From assembly GCF_000175615.1 (NCBI RefSeq), contig NZ_ACVO01000015.1, forward strand, positions 124,001 through 188,000: a DNA stretch of 64,000 bases, given 5' to 3'. The stretch's first letter is position 1, and every line of letters starts with the position of its first letter. Of this stretch, positions 34,014 through 43,758 are shown one piece after another. A model generated the notes under the pieces. It made no database searches and was not told the origin of the DNA. It saw only the letters and a list, made by a program, of their open reading frames with translations. This DNA is from Rothia mucilaginosa ATCC 25296 (lineage in GTDB: Bacteria; Actinomycetota; Actinomycetes; Actinomycetales; Micrococcaceae). The position numbers and the translations under genes were made by a program.

Positions 34014-34922
34014 ATGGCTCGTACTATTGAACTCGCAGACGGCGTGTACCGTATTGCGACCGACAACTACCGACTGAACACCGGACTGGTCCTCGGACTG
34101 GAACGGGCACTTGTCGTGGATACCGGCGCAGGTCCCCGTCAGGCAACCGAAATCTATGATGAGGTTCGCCGTCTCACGCGCCTTCCTATCACCGTCGTAA
34201 ACACTCATGGACACTATGAGCGTTTCTTCGGTAACGATGTTTTCGCGGCAATGGGTGCCGAAGAATTCTGGGCGCATCCTCGCGCCGCGCGCGCAATTCG
34301 TAAATACGGTGAGGCGCAGCGTCCCTACGTCGAGACGCTCGAACCGGAAATGGCGCACCATCAGGGTGCCGCCACCAATATTGTTGTTCCCAACCGCCTG
34401 GTCGCCAATAGCGGTGACGGTATTACCTTCACCCCCATTGATCTGGGTGAGCGTAGCGCAACCCTCATGTACATGGGTCCCGGCCACACCGATGGTGACA
34501 TTCTGGTCGGTATTGAAGATGTGCTCTTCATGGGTGGTCTGATTGAAGAGGGTACCGACCCCTACTTCGAGGATTCCTTCCCCGACCGTTGGATTGACAC
34601 TCTTGGTGCCGTGCTCGAATTTGATCGTTACCGCGTGTTTGTGCCCGGTAACGGTGAGCCGGTAGACCGCACCTTCGTGGAGCGTGAACGTAACACCATG
34701 GTGACCGCTATTGAGTCGATTCGCTCCTCCACTTTGGATCGTGATGATGAGGCGACGACTGCGGCAATGTATAAGCTGCCGTACGCGCCGGGTGCTACGC
34801 GCTTCCTGCTGGATCGTTTGGCTCAGCTTGAAGGCGCGCCGGTGGCGGCATACCTCGATGCGGAGCACCCGGATACCAGTGGTTTCACGGGTCCGATTAC
34901 TCTGGGTCAGGCATCGTACTAA
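34014..34922 (+). CDS. Metallo-beta-lactamase-fold protein with degenerate metal site
   Basis: 302 residues from the ATG at 34014; an earlier in-frame start at 33954 adds no conserved sequence. The MBL fold is clear: LVLGLERALVVDTGAG, NTHGHYERFF, MGPGHTDGDILVGIEDVLFMGG, and VFVPGNGEPVD. The canonical HxHxDH reads HGHYER here, so the Asp and the third His are Glu and Arg; the last His, normally in PGHG, is Asn. The GHTDGD His and Asp are kept. It may bind a single metal, or none. A -10-like TAGGGT at 34001-34006 is 7 bases before the ATG, or its AGGG serves as ribosome site. Confidence 0.8.
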   Translation: MARTIELADGVYRIATDNYRLNTGLVLGLERALVVDTGAGPRQATEIYDEVRRLTRLPITVVNTHGHYERFFGNDVFAAMGAEEFWAHPRAARAIRKYGEAQRPYVETLEPEMAHHQGAATNIVVPNRLVANSGDGITFTPIDLGERSATLMYMGPGHTDGDILVGIEDVLFMGGLIEEGTDPYFEDSFPDRWIDTLGAVLEFDRYRVFVPGNGEPVDRTFVERERNTMVTAIESIRSSTLDRDDEATTAAMYKLPYAPGATRFLLDRLAQLEGAPVAAYLDAEHPDTSGFTGPITLGQASY

Positions 34923-34947
34923 ACCCCATATTCAATATGCCTTATGA

Positions 34948-35010
34948 GGCATAAATACAGGTGAGGGCTGGTTTCTACAGTAGAAACCAGCCCTCACCTG
35001 TATTTATGCC
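34948..35010. terminator. Very long perfect hairpin, probable bidirectional terminator
   Basis: Thirty bases at 34948-34977 are exactly complementary to 34981-35010, with a 3-base loop CAG. It starts 26 bases after the MBL gene and ends 37 bases before the stop of the converging glycosyltransferase gene. A small overlapping stem, ATGCC/GGCAT at 34937-34952, could compete with it. Confidence 0.75.
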
Positions 35011-35046
35011 CTCAGCTGCTACATGCTTTTAGCAAGGGTGATGTTT

Positions 35047-36066
35047 TTAGCGCTGAACGTATTGGGCGCGCATTGCCTCGCAATCAGCTGTCAAAGAGGC
35101 AGGGACCTCACCCATCGCCTCGCACAGCTGCACGAAACGGTGACGCCAATCCAGGTGCTGCAGCGCCTGACGAATCTGCTGCTCACCCTGTGCGGGGGTC
35201 CAGCGGGCGGCAGCGTCGGCAACCTGCGCGAGGCCCGCGCGTGCATCAGCGTGATCAATGTCGATGGTCGCGCCATCCCAAAGGATTTCACGTACGGTGG
35301 TGGTGTTCGGAACCTTGCCGACCACGGTCACGCCCGAAGCCAGGGCGTCGGTCCAACGGCCGGTGATGTACTCCTTGGTCGGGTGAGTGTAGGGGGCGGG
35401 GCTCACCGAGGTAGAGAAGGCTAGCAGGAACTTCGCGCGGTTCAGCGAATCCTGCAGGTGCTGAGCCGACTCGCGGTCATTTGCACCGAAGGGCGGGCGG
35501 CCCTCAAAGCTCAGACCCAGCTCGCCGGCGAGGGCGGCGGTCGCCTCGTCATCTTCGTAGGCGGCGGGCTGGCGACCCACGCGCAGCAGGTCGGTGCTCT
35601 TCGACTCCAGCGCCGCCAGACGGTCGCTGAACTTGCTCCAAACATCCGCACCCCAGGGCAGAACGCCGGGGTTCTTCACGCCCGCGGCAGTCCAGGGCTG
35701 AACGTCATCAACGTCCGCAACGAAAATACGGTCGTAGGTGGAGGACTTCGCAACGGCGGGAATACGGTCATCCCAGAAGCTATCAATCACCCAGCCGTAA
35801 ATCACGCCGTAGCGGCGGAACGCGAAGGAACGCTGCGAAATGGCGTACAGCTGACCGGGATCAGAAGCAATCACCAGGCAACGCTTCGAGCCGCCCTTGA
35901 GGCGGGGCAGACGCGCCAGAAGCTTCGTTTCCTTGCTGAGGGATGCGCCCACATCCACGGTGTGTACGGTACCGCCGGTGTAGCGGGCGAGAAGCTCCGC
36001 CATAGCGTGTACGGGAACCCAACCGGCTCCGGAGGGGACGGCAACAATAATATCGAGTGAGCTCAT
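35047..36066 (-). CDS. Glycosyltransferase-like protein (GT-B fold)
   Basis: 339 residues from the ATG at 36066. The N-terminus SSLDIIVAVPSGAGWVPVHA and the central WGADVWSK and DRIFVADVDD segments, followed by a C-terminal PTKEYITGRWTDALASGVTVVGK, look like a two-domain GT-B enzyme in which the latter region binds the nucleotide sugar. The specific donor and acceptor are unknown. The gap to menD is 278 bases, so cotranscription is uncertain. Family assignment is by general fold pattern only. Confidence 0.6.
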   Translation of the reverse strand: MSSLDIIVAVPSGAGWVPVHAMAELLARYTGGTVHTVDVGASLSKETKLLARLPRLKGGSKRCLVIASDPGQLYAISQRSFAFRRYGVIYGWVIDSFWDDRIPAVAKSSTYDRIFVADVDDVQPWTAAGVKNPGVLPWGADVWSKFSDRLAALESKSTDLLRVGRQPAAYEDDEATAALAGELGLSFEGRPPFGANDRESAQHLQDSLNRAKFLLAFSTSVSPAPYTHPTKEYITGRWTDALASGVTVVGKVPNTTTVREILWDGATIDIDHADARAGLAQVADAAARWTPAQGEQQIRQALQHLDWRHRFVQLCEAMGEVPASLTADCEAMRAQYVQR

Positions 36067-36344
36067 GAGAATCCTTGGGAGCGACGTCCGCCGCATGCAC
36101 CGGGCTCACCGGGGTAAAACCTCGGGTCGCGGGCGGTGTGCATCAGCGGCAAGAGCGTGAATGTCAATAAATGATAGATAGGGTGCCTTACGTCAGCAGG
36201 GGCGCAAAAAAACGCGAATGCAGCGGCGAGTGAAACCGCTACAACCGGCTAGCTTTCAGCCACGGAAGGCTATGGCACAGGTAGTTTTCAGTATATCGGT
36301 CAACCCTGCGCAGGGGGCTTAGCCTGCTGCCTTTAGAAACAGCT

Positions 36345-38174
36345 TTAGGGTGTGTGAATGCGCACCTCAACGCCCGATTCGGTGCCAAACCCGGCAGCCA
36401 TGCGCGCCAAATCAGTATTCGGGGCGGCAGCCACCGTGAAGAAACGATCCACAGCCGCAGTGAACTGCTCCTGACGAGCCATATCACCGTGTTCAAGGGT
36501 CGTGAAAATACCGCCACCGGCATCGTCAAAGACCTCGACGCGTAGCTCGGGCAGAAGCTCAGTATTCGGCAGGTTCAGCGAGGACACATCGTGCTGGAAG
36601 GTCAAATCACCGCACAGCAGGGTCACCGGCAGGGCGGTACCACCAATGACCGGGCGGGAGTTCTCATCCACACCGGCAGGGTAGTAGCCAGACAGCGACA
36701 CGCCAATAGCGGTCGCAATCGTCCCGTCAATACCGGCAAGACCGCGATTAGCAAACACGCGCGCGGGGGCGGACTCACCCAGGGCGGGGGCTGCCGCATC
36801 CAAATCACGCACCAGGTTTGAAGAACCCAGCACCATGAGGCGGCGCTGAGCCACCGCATCCTGCCAGACGCGGCGGGCGTAGGAGCGGCCAGCGGTGCGG
36901 TTGCGGTAATCGGTGTAGTCAACCGAGCTCTCAGCACCGGGGTGTTCGTAGACGGCAATGGCGCGCAGGCACTCATCCTGCAGCTCGCGGGCGGGCTCAA
37001 CCCACTGCTCTAGCCAGCTCAGCTCGTCCACCAGCTCATCAGCGGCAGCAGAGGATGCGCACGCAAACTCGGCGAGCTCGTGCGGGGTCGACAGCTCCAC
37101 GAAGGAGCGAGCGCCCGGCTCGTACCAGCTGGCGCGGCGCGGGGCGTAGAACGCGCACTGAATATCTTTGCGTTCCAGCAATGCGGTAATCGGGCGCGAG
37201 AGCGTCGGGTGGCCGAAGAGCACCACACGCTCAATCTGCGCGGCGGGGGCGAACGAACCATCAGCGAGCAGCTGCGGGTAGTGAGGAATGGAGGTTGCGC
37301 CGTGGCGCGCCTCGGAGGAAGGCTCCGCAAACAGCGGCAGGTTCAGCACGCGCGCGAACTCCGCCGCAAACTCGCCGGCACCGTCAGCGGCAACCACCAC
37401 GGTGCGGTGCGCCGGGGTGAACTCCGCCAGGTCCGCCTGCGCCTCCAAAGAATCCAGAAGCCAACGCTGCTCGGCGCTGGAGAGCCCGGAACCCTCAGCG
37501 CGGGCGGCGCGGGCACGGCCCTCAGCCTGCGGGTCGTAATCCTCCAGCAGGCTCTGCGCCCACTGCGGCAGCATCTGCGCAAAACGGCCAGAGGGGGTCA
37601 GCGGCGTATCGAAACAAATGTTCAGGTGCACCGGGCCAATCGGCTCCGCCGACTGCTTGCGCCAATGCTCGGCGCTACGACCGGTCAGCGCATTCAGGCA
37701 GGCGGCAAAAGCCTGAGTCTGCTCGCCCTCCACCTGCTCGGGGTAGGAGGTCAAATCAGCTTCAGCACGCACAAAAGGATAGAAGAAACTCGCCTGGCGG
37801 GTCGTCTGATTCACGCCGCTACCGCGCAGACGCTCCGGGCGGTCAGCGCTCAGCACCGCCAGGGGCACACCGGCGTGGTAGGCCTCCATGACGGCGGGCA
37901 TGTACTCGCCCAGAGCCGTACCGGAGGTGCACACCAAGCCCACGGGCTGACCGGACGCCTTGGCAATACCCAAGGCGGTAAAGGCTGCACTTCGCTCGTC
38001 CACGCGCACGTGCGCAATGAGGGCGCCGGCTTCAGCGGCGGCGGCAATAGCGTACGCAAGAGGTGCGCTACGGGATCCCGGAGACACGACAACATGCCGC
38101 ATACCGGCACGAATCAGCGAATCGAGCACGGATACTGCGGTGAGCATGGCGGGGGTTGAGCGGTTTTCAGTCAC
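36345..38174 (-). CDS. menD: 2-succinyl-5-enolpyruvyl-6-hydroxy-3-cyclohexene-1-carboxylate synthase
   Basis: 609 residues from a GTG. ThDP-dependent enzyme joining isochorismate and 2-oxoglutarate. HVVVSPGSRSAPLAYAIAA and VRVDERSAAFTALGIAKASG contain the catalytic Glu region; LVCTSGTALGEYMPAVMEA and SADRPERLRGSGVNQT are MenD-specific; the ThDP/Mg site is LLCGDLTFQHDVSSLNL and the C-terminal GGGIFTTLEHGD binds substrate. Length is slightly above typical (about 560). It lies 78 bases after menC in the same direction and is probably cotranscribed. Confidence 0.95.
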   Translation of the reverse strand: MTENRSTPAMLTAVSVLDSLIRAGMRHVVVSPGSRSAPLAYAIAAAAEAGALIAHVRVDERSAAFTALGIAKASGQPVGLVCTSGTALGEYMPAVMEAYHAGVPLAVLSADRPERLRGSGVNQTTRQASFFYPFVRAEADLTSYPEQVEGEQTQAFAACLNALTGRSAEHWRKQSAEPIGPVHLNICFDTPLTPSGRFAQMLPQWAQSLLEDYDPQAEGRARAARAEGSGLSSAEQRWLLDSLEAQADLAEFTPAHRTVVVAADGAGEFAAEFARVLNLPLFAEPSSEARHGATSIPHYPQLLADGSFAPAAQIERVVLFGHPTLSRPITALLERKDIQCAFYAPRRASWYEPGARSFVELSTPHELAEFACASSAAADELVDELSWLEQWVEPARELQDECLRAIAVYEHPGAESSVDYTDYRNRTAGRSYARRVWQDAVAQRRLMVLGSSNLVRDLDAAAPALGESAPARVFANRGLAGIDGTIATAIGVSLSGYYPAGVDENSRPVIGGTALPVTLLCGDLTFQHDVSSLNLPNTELLPELRVEVFDDAGGGIFTTLEHGDMARQEQFTAAVDRFFTVAAAPNTDLARMAAGFGTESGVEVRIHTP

Positions 38175-38252
38175 CGTACCATTCTAATGCCGTAAGGTTT
38201 TTCATTCAGTTATGGTTACCCTTCACAGGCGCAACCTTGATAACTACAGTCT

Positions 38253-39308
38253 TCACAGTCCGCAGGCGCGTTCCAGTACCCGGTAGCAGGCAGTGACTCG
38301 CTCCACCCACCACTGGCGGGTCTGCATGTCGGTGGCGAGACGCTCCAGGCGCTGCGGACTGGGGGTGATGGCGCGCAGGTCCATGAACCCGTCGCGGGCG
38401 ATGAGCGGCTCGTCGGTAACGTCCTTAGCCATGAGGGAGACCGTGCCCAGACCGCACCCGTACTTTAGGGTCGGTAGGGAGGCCGCCAGGGACGCACCGA
38501 CACCAATGCCCACCGAAGACTCCAACGCAGAAGAAACCACCGCCGGAAGCTGCGCCTGCTCAACCAGCGCGAGCGCACGGCGTACACCGCCCAGCGGTGC
38601 CGCTTTGATAACCATCAGGTCCGCGGCGTTCGCGCGAGCCACCTTCAGCGGGTCTTCCGCTTTGCGGATTGACTCGTCTGCGGCAATGCGGGCGGGCAGC
38701 CCCTCCTTAGCAATGGCAAAGCGGAGCGCAGCCATATCCTCAATGGATGCCACGGGCTGCTCTGCGTAGATAATGCCGTACTCGCAGAGCTTGCGCAGTG
38801 CCTCAAGGGCACCGTCGAGGGTGTAGCCCATGTTCGCGTCCACCTTCAGGCGTGCATTAGGGAGGGCATCTCGTGCCGCCGCCACGCGGGCAATATCGTC
38901 AGTGAGGCTCTGGCCCTTCTCAGCCACCTTGATTTTGAGTTCCTGAATCTCCCCCTCGTACTTGGCGAGCACCTCCGGCACACGCTCCGCAGGTACCGCA
39001 GGCAGGGTCGCGTTCAGCGGGATGCGCGTACGCACCGGCTCCGGGGTGGGCAGCCACGCCGCCTCTAGCGCGCAGGCAAGCCACGCGGCAGACTCCTGCG
39101 CACCGTACTCGAGGAAGGGTGCAAACTCGCCCCAGCCGTGCGGGCCGCGAATCAGCGCACTCTGGCGACTGTTGACCCCGCGGAAGGTGACCGTCATCGG
39201 AATTTCGACCGTGAACAGGTTCTCCAGAACCTCCTGCAGCGGCGGCAGGGGAGTGTTCGTGAGGTGAAAACCGTAGCCGAGAGGCGGCACGCTCATACTG
39301 GTGTTCAA
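38253..39308 (-). CDS. menC: o-succinylbenzoate synthase
   Basis: 351 residues from a TTG at 39308, chosen because AGAAGGG precedes it at good spacing; the ATG at 39296 is the alternative and has no ribosome site. Enolase-superfamily dehydratase: KIKVAEKG (catalytic KxK), LKVDANMGY and IIYAEQPV (metal ligands Asp and Glu), ADESI (third ligand) and VIKAAPLGG (catalytic Lys). It converts the MenD product chain to o-succinylbenzoate, the substrate of MenE. Confidence 0.92.
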   Translation of the reverse strand: MNTSMSVPPLGYGFHLTNTPLPPLQEVLENLFTVEIPMTVTFRGVNSRQSALIRGPHGWGEFAPFLEYGAQESAAWLACALEAAWLPTPEPVRTRIPLNATLPAVPAERVPEVLAKYEGEIQELKIKVAEKGQSLTDDIARVAAARDALPNARLKVDANMGYTLDGALEALRKLCEYGIIYAEQPVASIEDMAALRFAIAKEGLPARIAADESIRKAEDPLKVARANAADLMVIKAAPLGGVRRALALVEQAQLPAVVSSALESSVGIGVGASLAASLPTLKYGCGLGTVSLMAKDVTDEPLIARDGFMDLRAITPSPQRLERLATDMQTRQWWVERVTACYRVLERACGL

Positions 39309-39589
39309 GGTATCTGCCCTTCTGTGATGCGCTATGAGCTCACCATAACATTCTGGGGGCGGGTGGGTGCGCTCGCACCCTGTCACGCATTCTCTGGAAA
39401 CTCTCAGGTTGTGGTCGAAAAAACTTTAGTTTTTCATAGCTTAACCTGGGATAGTAGGTAGTTATTCGCCCGAGAACTCGGACGGTGCTTCGCATAAAAC
39501 GGCAGCTTGGGGGCTACCGTTTTGAGGGGCTGGCATCGGCGGGCTCGGGTATCACTAACAGACATGAGGGCGAGAAGGTACAAAGGGTT

Positions 39590-41242
39590 ATGAAGAAGAA
39601 AACACCGGCAAATACATCGGGTTCGGAAAACTCCGGTTGGGAGAGCTCCGAAAACCTCGATGCTACCAGTGTGCTTCACCCCGCTGATGTGCATGCGGCC
39701 GCTACTGACAATGCGCCCACTACGGTGTTTTCCTCTGATGAGACTGCGGTGCTCTCTGATTATCAGGACCCGACTGCGGTGCTCTCTGATTATCAGGATG
39801 CTACCCAGGTGCTCACCTCCCACGAAACGGCTACCCCTGCCGCTACGCACAGTGATGACCGCACGAAAGTTTTGACGGATTACGGTTCCTCGCCGGCTAA
39901 CAAAACTGCGCCTGCAGGTTCCATGAATACCGGTTCCGCGAACGCTGAATCTGCGAATACCGAAGTTATTTCTTCGCACCCCGACACCTCAGAGGTTATT
40001 GGCGCGACTCGTCCTTTGCCGCGCGCTTACCGTGCCCCCATTAAGATTCCTGAGACGATTCCCTCGCCGCAGGAACGCGCCTCTCAGGGGAACTACAGCG
40101 CGGATGAACCGATGCAGGCTACGCGCCGTCTGGACCCGCCGAAGCCTCCGGTGAGCGGTTTCCCGCTGAACAATCAGATGGGTGCTTCCCCAATGGGTGC
40201 GCCTCAAATGGGTGCTCAACAGCCTCTTCCCACGCGTGCGATGCCTCCGCAGCCGGTGGCTTATCCTCCCGAGGCGTATCCTGCCGCCGCCTACCCGAAC
40301 GGTGCGTATGTTCAGACCGGTCAGGTTCCCGTGGATGCTTCGGGCCGCCCGGTGAATCGTCCCGGCGAAGAGCAGGGGCACCATCTTCCGAGTACCGGTA
40401 TTTTGATGCGTCACGTGATGGCGTTGCTGTTCTTGGGTCTGTCTCTCTACGGTGCGTTTGTGTTCTTCATTTACACAACGACTGGCCAGCAGGTTGATGA
40501 GCAGGCGTACACCGAGTATGCGCATCAGTTCAAGAGTTACCGCGGTCCGACCCTGACGGCGCTGGATTCTTTGCCCACGATTGTTGGTGTGATTGCGGTG
40601 CTGGGTCTGGTTGCGGTGCTGATTTGGAAGCACCGGTTCCTGCCTTCGCTGATTGGTGTGATGGCCGGTGCTGCGGCGGTGACGAGCACGTACCTGCTCA
40701 AGCACTACCTGATTGTGAAGCCCGACCTGGGTGTTCAGGAGGCGCTGAGCAACTCGGCGCCCAGTGGCCACACGACCTTTGCGGCGGCGGCTGGTGCGGC
40801 GCTCTTCCTGGCGGCGCCTCGTTTTTTGCGGCCCACGGTGGCTCTCTGCGCGGCGTTGGCAACCTGCCTGACGGGTGCCTCCACGATTATTAACGGTTGG
40901 CATCGCCCGGCGGATGTGGTGACCGCTATTCTGGTCACCGCCATCTGGACGGTTGTGGGTATGGGTGTGTTGCGTTATGTGCGTCCGGCAGATTTTGCGG
41001 TGCCGGCGCGTGGTGGTTTGGTGCTGGTGCCGTTGATGACGATTGCGACGCTGTTCCTGTCGTTCTGCGCGGTGATCCTGTATCTGATTGCGATTTTTGC
41101 GCCGATTCCCGGTGGTGCGTTTACCGCGGCGACCTGCATGATTATTGCGGTGAGCTTTGGTACGACGGCGTTGATGGTGAACCTGTTGCGTCCGCGTAAT
41201 AGTAATCGCTCCGCCTATTCGAAGGTGTGGAGTTATCAGTAG
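39590..41242 (+). CDS. PAP2-family lipid phosphatase with disordered N-terminus
   Basis: 550 residues from the ATG at 39590. Residues 1-290 are Ser/Pro/Ala/Met rich and contain a 30-bp direct repeat (39742-39801) giving TAVLSDYQD twice. Six membrane helices follow. PAP2 motifs: LKHYLIVKPDL (KP in place of the usual RP), SNSAPSGHTTFAAAAG (catalytic His) and NGWHRPADVVTA (nucleophile His with Arg and Asp). It probably dephosphorylates undecaprenyl pyrophosphate or phosphatidate; which one is not clear. The long tail is cytoplasmic by charge. Confidence 0.82.
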   Translation: MKKKTPANTSGSENSGWESSENLDATSVLHPADVHAAATDNAPTTVFSSDETAVLSDYQDPTAVLSDYQDATQVLTSHETATPAATHSDDRTKVLTDYGSSPANKTAPAGSMNTGSANAESANTEVISSHPDTSEVIGATRPLPRAYRAPIKIPETIPSPQERASQGNYSADEPMQATRRLDPPKPPVSGFPLNNQMGASPMGAPQMGAQQPLPTRAMPPQPVAYPPEAYPAAAYPNGAYVQTGQVPVDASGRPVNRPGEEQGHHLPSTGILMRHVMALLFLGLSLYGAFVFFIYTTTGQQVDEQAYTEYAHQFKSYRGPTLTALDSLPTIVGVIAVLGLVAVLIWKHRFLPSLIGVMAGAAAVTSTYLLKHYLIVKPDLGVQEALSNSAPSGHTTFAAAAGAALFLAAPRFLRPTVALCAALATCLTGASTIINGWHRPADVVTAILVTAIWTVVGMGVLRYVRPADFAVPARGGLVLVPLMTIATLFLSFCAVILYLIAIFAPIPGGAFTAATCMIIAVSFGTTALMVNLLRPRNSNRSAYSKVWSYQ

Positions 41243-41335
41243 ACGTTGTTCCCCTCCCTGCTCGGGGTGTTTCAGCTCGGTGTGAGTTGAGGTATTGTCC
41301 GGGTGCGGGGAGGGGAATACAATATAAGTAATTTA

Positions 41336-41348
41336 GTATTTTAAATAC
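41336..41348. promoter_or_regulatory. AT-rich palindrome upstream of the cupin gene
   Basis: GTATTT and AAATAC form an exact inverted repeat around a single T. It lies in a very AT-rich stretch (about 41320-41360) between the PAP2 stop and the cupin start, and may be the cupin promoter with an operator. The half-site AAATAC also occurs in the operator at 1270-1293. Confidence 0.35.
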
Positions 41349-41410
41349 CAATAATAAGGAGGGGGTTGCGCACCCCCTTTCACTCACCCCTGAAGAGAAA
41401 GGTGCGTACC

Positions 41411-41788
41411 ATGGCAGGTACCCACGAAGGCCGCGTCCTCGTATTCCCCCAGCTCACCGAAGCGCTGACCCCCTTTGAAGATAAGCCCCAGGCCCGCAAG
41501 ATCGTTGATGCCGACGGCGGCAACCTGACCCTCATGGAACTGGCTGCAGGCCAGTCCTGGCACGAGCACCACAGCGTCCACCCCGTCTTCGTGCAGGTGC
41601 TCAAGGGTGAAGTTATCTTCCACGTGAAGGACCGCGATATTACCCTGGTGCCCGGCAAGCCGATTCACGTGACCGCCAAGCTGCTGCACTCCCTGCGCGC
41701 TGTGAAGGACTCTACCCTGCTGGTGACCATGCTGACCGGCGAATCGCACCCCGAACCCAAGGTCAATATTGACGTCGAAGAGGTCTAA
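41411..41788 (+). CDS. Cupin-domain protein
   Basis: 125 residues. Two cupin motifs are visible: GQSWHEHHSVHPVFVQVLKGEV, with the His ligands, and PGKPIHVTAKLLHSLRAVKD. The protein is a single small beta barrel of unknown substrate; such genes are often regulated by redox repressors. The ATG at 41411 has AAGAGAAAGG upstream. A terminator follows at 41823. Confidence 0.85.
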   Translation: MAGTHEGRVLVFPQLTEALTPFEDKPQARKIVDADGGNLTLMELAAGQSWHEHHSVHPVFVQVLKGEVIFHVKDRDITLVPGKPIHVTAKLLHSLRAVKDSTLLVTMLTGESHPEPKVNIDVEEV

Positions 41789-41822
41789 TCCCCGGCCTCT
41801 AAACCCCTGACCCCAAAACCTT

Positions 41823-41866
41823 AGCTCGCCGCCGCATCTGCACCGGATGCCGCGGCGAGCTTTTTC
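41823..41866 (+). terminator. Terminator of the cupin gene
   Basis: AGCTCGCCG (41823-41831) pairs with CGGCGAGCT (41853-41861), followed by TTTTT. Confidence 0.75.
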
Positions 41867-42010
41867 TCTGTTCTCCTGCCCTCACATATGGCGGCAAGAA
41901 TACCCTCAGCTACGCCCTGAGCTTTCTGCACGCTCGTACACCCCGCGCGGGCGTACCCTGAGAAGTACACTCCCGCTAACATCACAGGGAGCAACCCGAA
42001 AGGATACGCA

Positions 42011-42844
42011 ATGCCCAAGTCACTGCAACGCCCCGTCGTTCTTCTCACCGGCGCCAGCTCCGGTATCGGCTACGACGTGGCGCCGCTACTGGTGCGCTAC
42101 GGATACACCGTCTACGGTGCCGCCCGCCGCGTTGAGAAGATTGAAGAGCTCGCCTCCGAGGGCGTGAAAGCGCTCAGCCTGGACGTTACCGATGAGGCGT
42201 CCATGGAAGCCGCCGTACAGCAGATTATTGACGCAGAAGGCCGCATTGACGTGCTCATCAACAATGCAGGCTACGGATCCTACGGCGCCATTGAAGACGT
42301 CCCCATCGACGAGGCACGCCGCCAGTTCGAGGTGAACCTCTTCGGCCTGGCGCGCCTCACCCAGCTGGTGCTGCCGCATATGCGCGCACGGGGCAGCGGG
42401 CGCATCCTGAACATCTCCTCGATGGCGGGGCGTATTACCTCACCCCTGGGTGCCTGGTACCACGCCACCAAGTACGCCCTCGAGGCGTTCAGCGATGCAC
42501 TGCGCATGGAAGTTGAAGAGTTCGGTATTGACGTGGTCATTGTCGAACCCGGCGGCATCAAAACCCCCTGGGGACTCATTGCGGCAGACCACCTCGAGGA
42601 ATCCTCCCGAAACGGTGTCTACGCGGCTCAGGCGCAGCGCGTTGCGGCAAATATGCGCAAGCTCTACTCGCCCTCCTCCAACCTCTCAGAGCCCAGGGTT
42701 ATCTCTAACGCTATTCTGCGAGCCCTGGAGGCGCGCCGCCCCAAGACCCGCTACCTGGTGGGATTCGGTGCTAAGCCCTCCGTGTTCCTGCATACCGTGC
42801 TGCCGGACCGTCTCTTTGACAAGGTGGCGCGCCGTATCTTCTAG
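42011..42844 (+). CDS. SDR-family NAD(P)-dependent oxidoreductase
   Basis: 277 residues. The Rossmann motif is LLTGASSGIGYDVA, the downstream INNAGYGSYG motif is present and the catalytic YHATKYALEAF carries Tyr and Lys. The C-terminus after residue 190 resembles the classical SDR oxidoreductase group (DltE/YkvO-like). Substrate unknown. AAAGGATACGC precedes the ATG. Preceded by the cupin terminator and followed by a strong hairpin, it is a single-gene unit. Confidence 0.85.
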   Translation: MPKSLQRPVVLLTGASSGIGYDVAPLLVRYGYTVYGAARRVEKIEELASEGVKALSLDVTDEASMEAAVQQIIDAEGRIDVLINNAGYGSYGAIEDVPIDEARRQFEVNLFGLARLTQLVLPHMRARGSGRILNISSMAGRITSPLGAWYHATKYALEAFSDALRMEVEEFGIDVVIVEPGGIKTPWGLIAADHLEESSRNGVYAAQAQRVAANMRKLYSPSSNLSEPRVISNAILRALEARRPKTRYLVGFGAKPSVFLHTVLPDRLFDKVARRIF

Positions 42845-42876
42845 AACCGAAATAGCGGCGAACTAGAGCATTAAAA

Positions 42877-42925
42877 AGCGGGCGGTGCTGCGCGAAACAG
42901 AATGTTTCGTACAGCACCGCCCGCT
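42877..42925. terminator. Bidirectional terminator
   Basis: AGCGGGCGGTGCTG pairs with CAGCACCGCCCGCT, and an inner CGAAACA/TGTTTCG stem extends it. The SDR gene and the amino-acid ABC operon converge here. Confidence 0.8.
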
Positions 42926-42945
42926 ACGTTTTTCAAGAGCTAGTA

Positions 42946-43725
42946 CTAGTCTACTACGGCGTGGGTCGGATCGAGCACGCGCGCCAAGAAAGCCTGAGTA
43001 CGTTCGTGCTGGGGGCTGCCAATCACCTGATCGGCGGGACCCTCCTCCACGACCACGCCATCGGCCATGAAGACGACCTTATCGGCGACCTCGCGGGCGA
43101 ACGCCATCTCGTGGGTCACCACGATCATGGTCATACCCTCGTCAGCAAGGTTGCGCATAATGCTCAGAACCTCGCCGACCATCTCCGGGTCGAGCGCACT
43201 GGTCGGCTCATCGAAGAGCATCAGGTCCGGGTTCATGGACAGCGCACGCGCAATAGCCACACGCTGCTGCTGACCACCGGACAGCTGAGCCGGGAAGCGG
43301 TCTTCCTTGCCCTCCAGACCAACCTTGGCGAGCTGCTCGCGGGCAACCGCCTCCGCCTCCGCCTTGGAACGGCCCAGAACCTTGATCTGAGCGATCGTGC
43401 AGTTATCCAGAATGTTCAGGTGGCCGAACAGGTTGAACTGCTGGAACACCATACCCATGTGGGTACGCACGCGGTTAATGTCTACGTCCGGGTCGGTGAC
43501 CTCGGTATCGCCCACCATAATGGTGCCGTCGTTCGGCTCCTCCAGCAGGTTCACGCAACGCAGCAGGGTGGACTTACCGGAACCCGAAGGGCCGATAAGG
43601 CACACGACCTCGCCCGGCTTGACCTGCATGTCAATGCCCTTGAGAACCTGAACCTTGCCGTAGGACTTGTGCAGGTTAGAAATGCGCACCGAGGAGGCGG
43701 CCATGGATGAAGTTGAAGCAGTCAT
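42946..43725 (-). CDS. Polar amino acid ABC transporter ATP-binding protein
   Basis: 259 residues. Walker [19 protein letters not shown], signature [20 protein letters not shown], Walker [16 protein letters not shown] and the switch His in VVTHEM are all present. The C-terminal [19 protein letters not shown] is typical of GlnQ/HisP-type ATPases for polar amino acids. It follows the permease gene by 33 bases and completes a three-gene import operon. Confidence 0.92.
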   Translation of the reverse strand: MTASTSSMAASSVRISNLHKSYGKVQVLKGIDMQVKPGEVVCLIGPSGSGKSTLLRCVNLLEEPNDGTIMVGDTEVTDPDVDINRVRTHMGMVFQQFNLFGHLNILDNCTIAQIKVLGRSKAEAEAVAREQLAKVGLEGKEDRFPAQLSGGQQQRVAIARALSMNPDLMLFDEPTSALDPEMVGEVLSIMRNLADEGMTMIVVTHEMAFAREVADKVVFMADGVVVEEGPADQVIGSPQHERTQAFLARVLDPTHAVVD

Positions 43726-43758
43726 AGTATCTTCCGTAATCCGTATCTGTCGTTGCGC

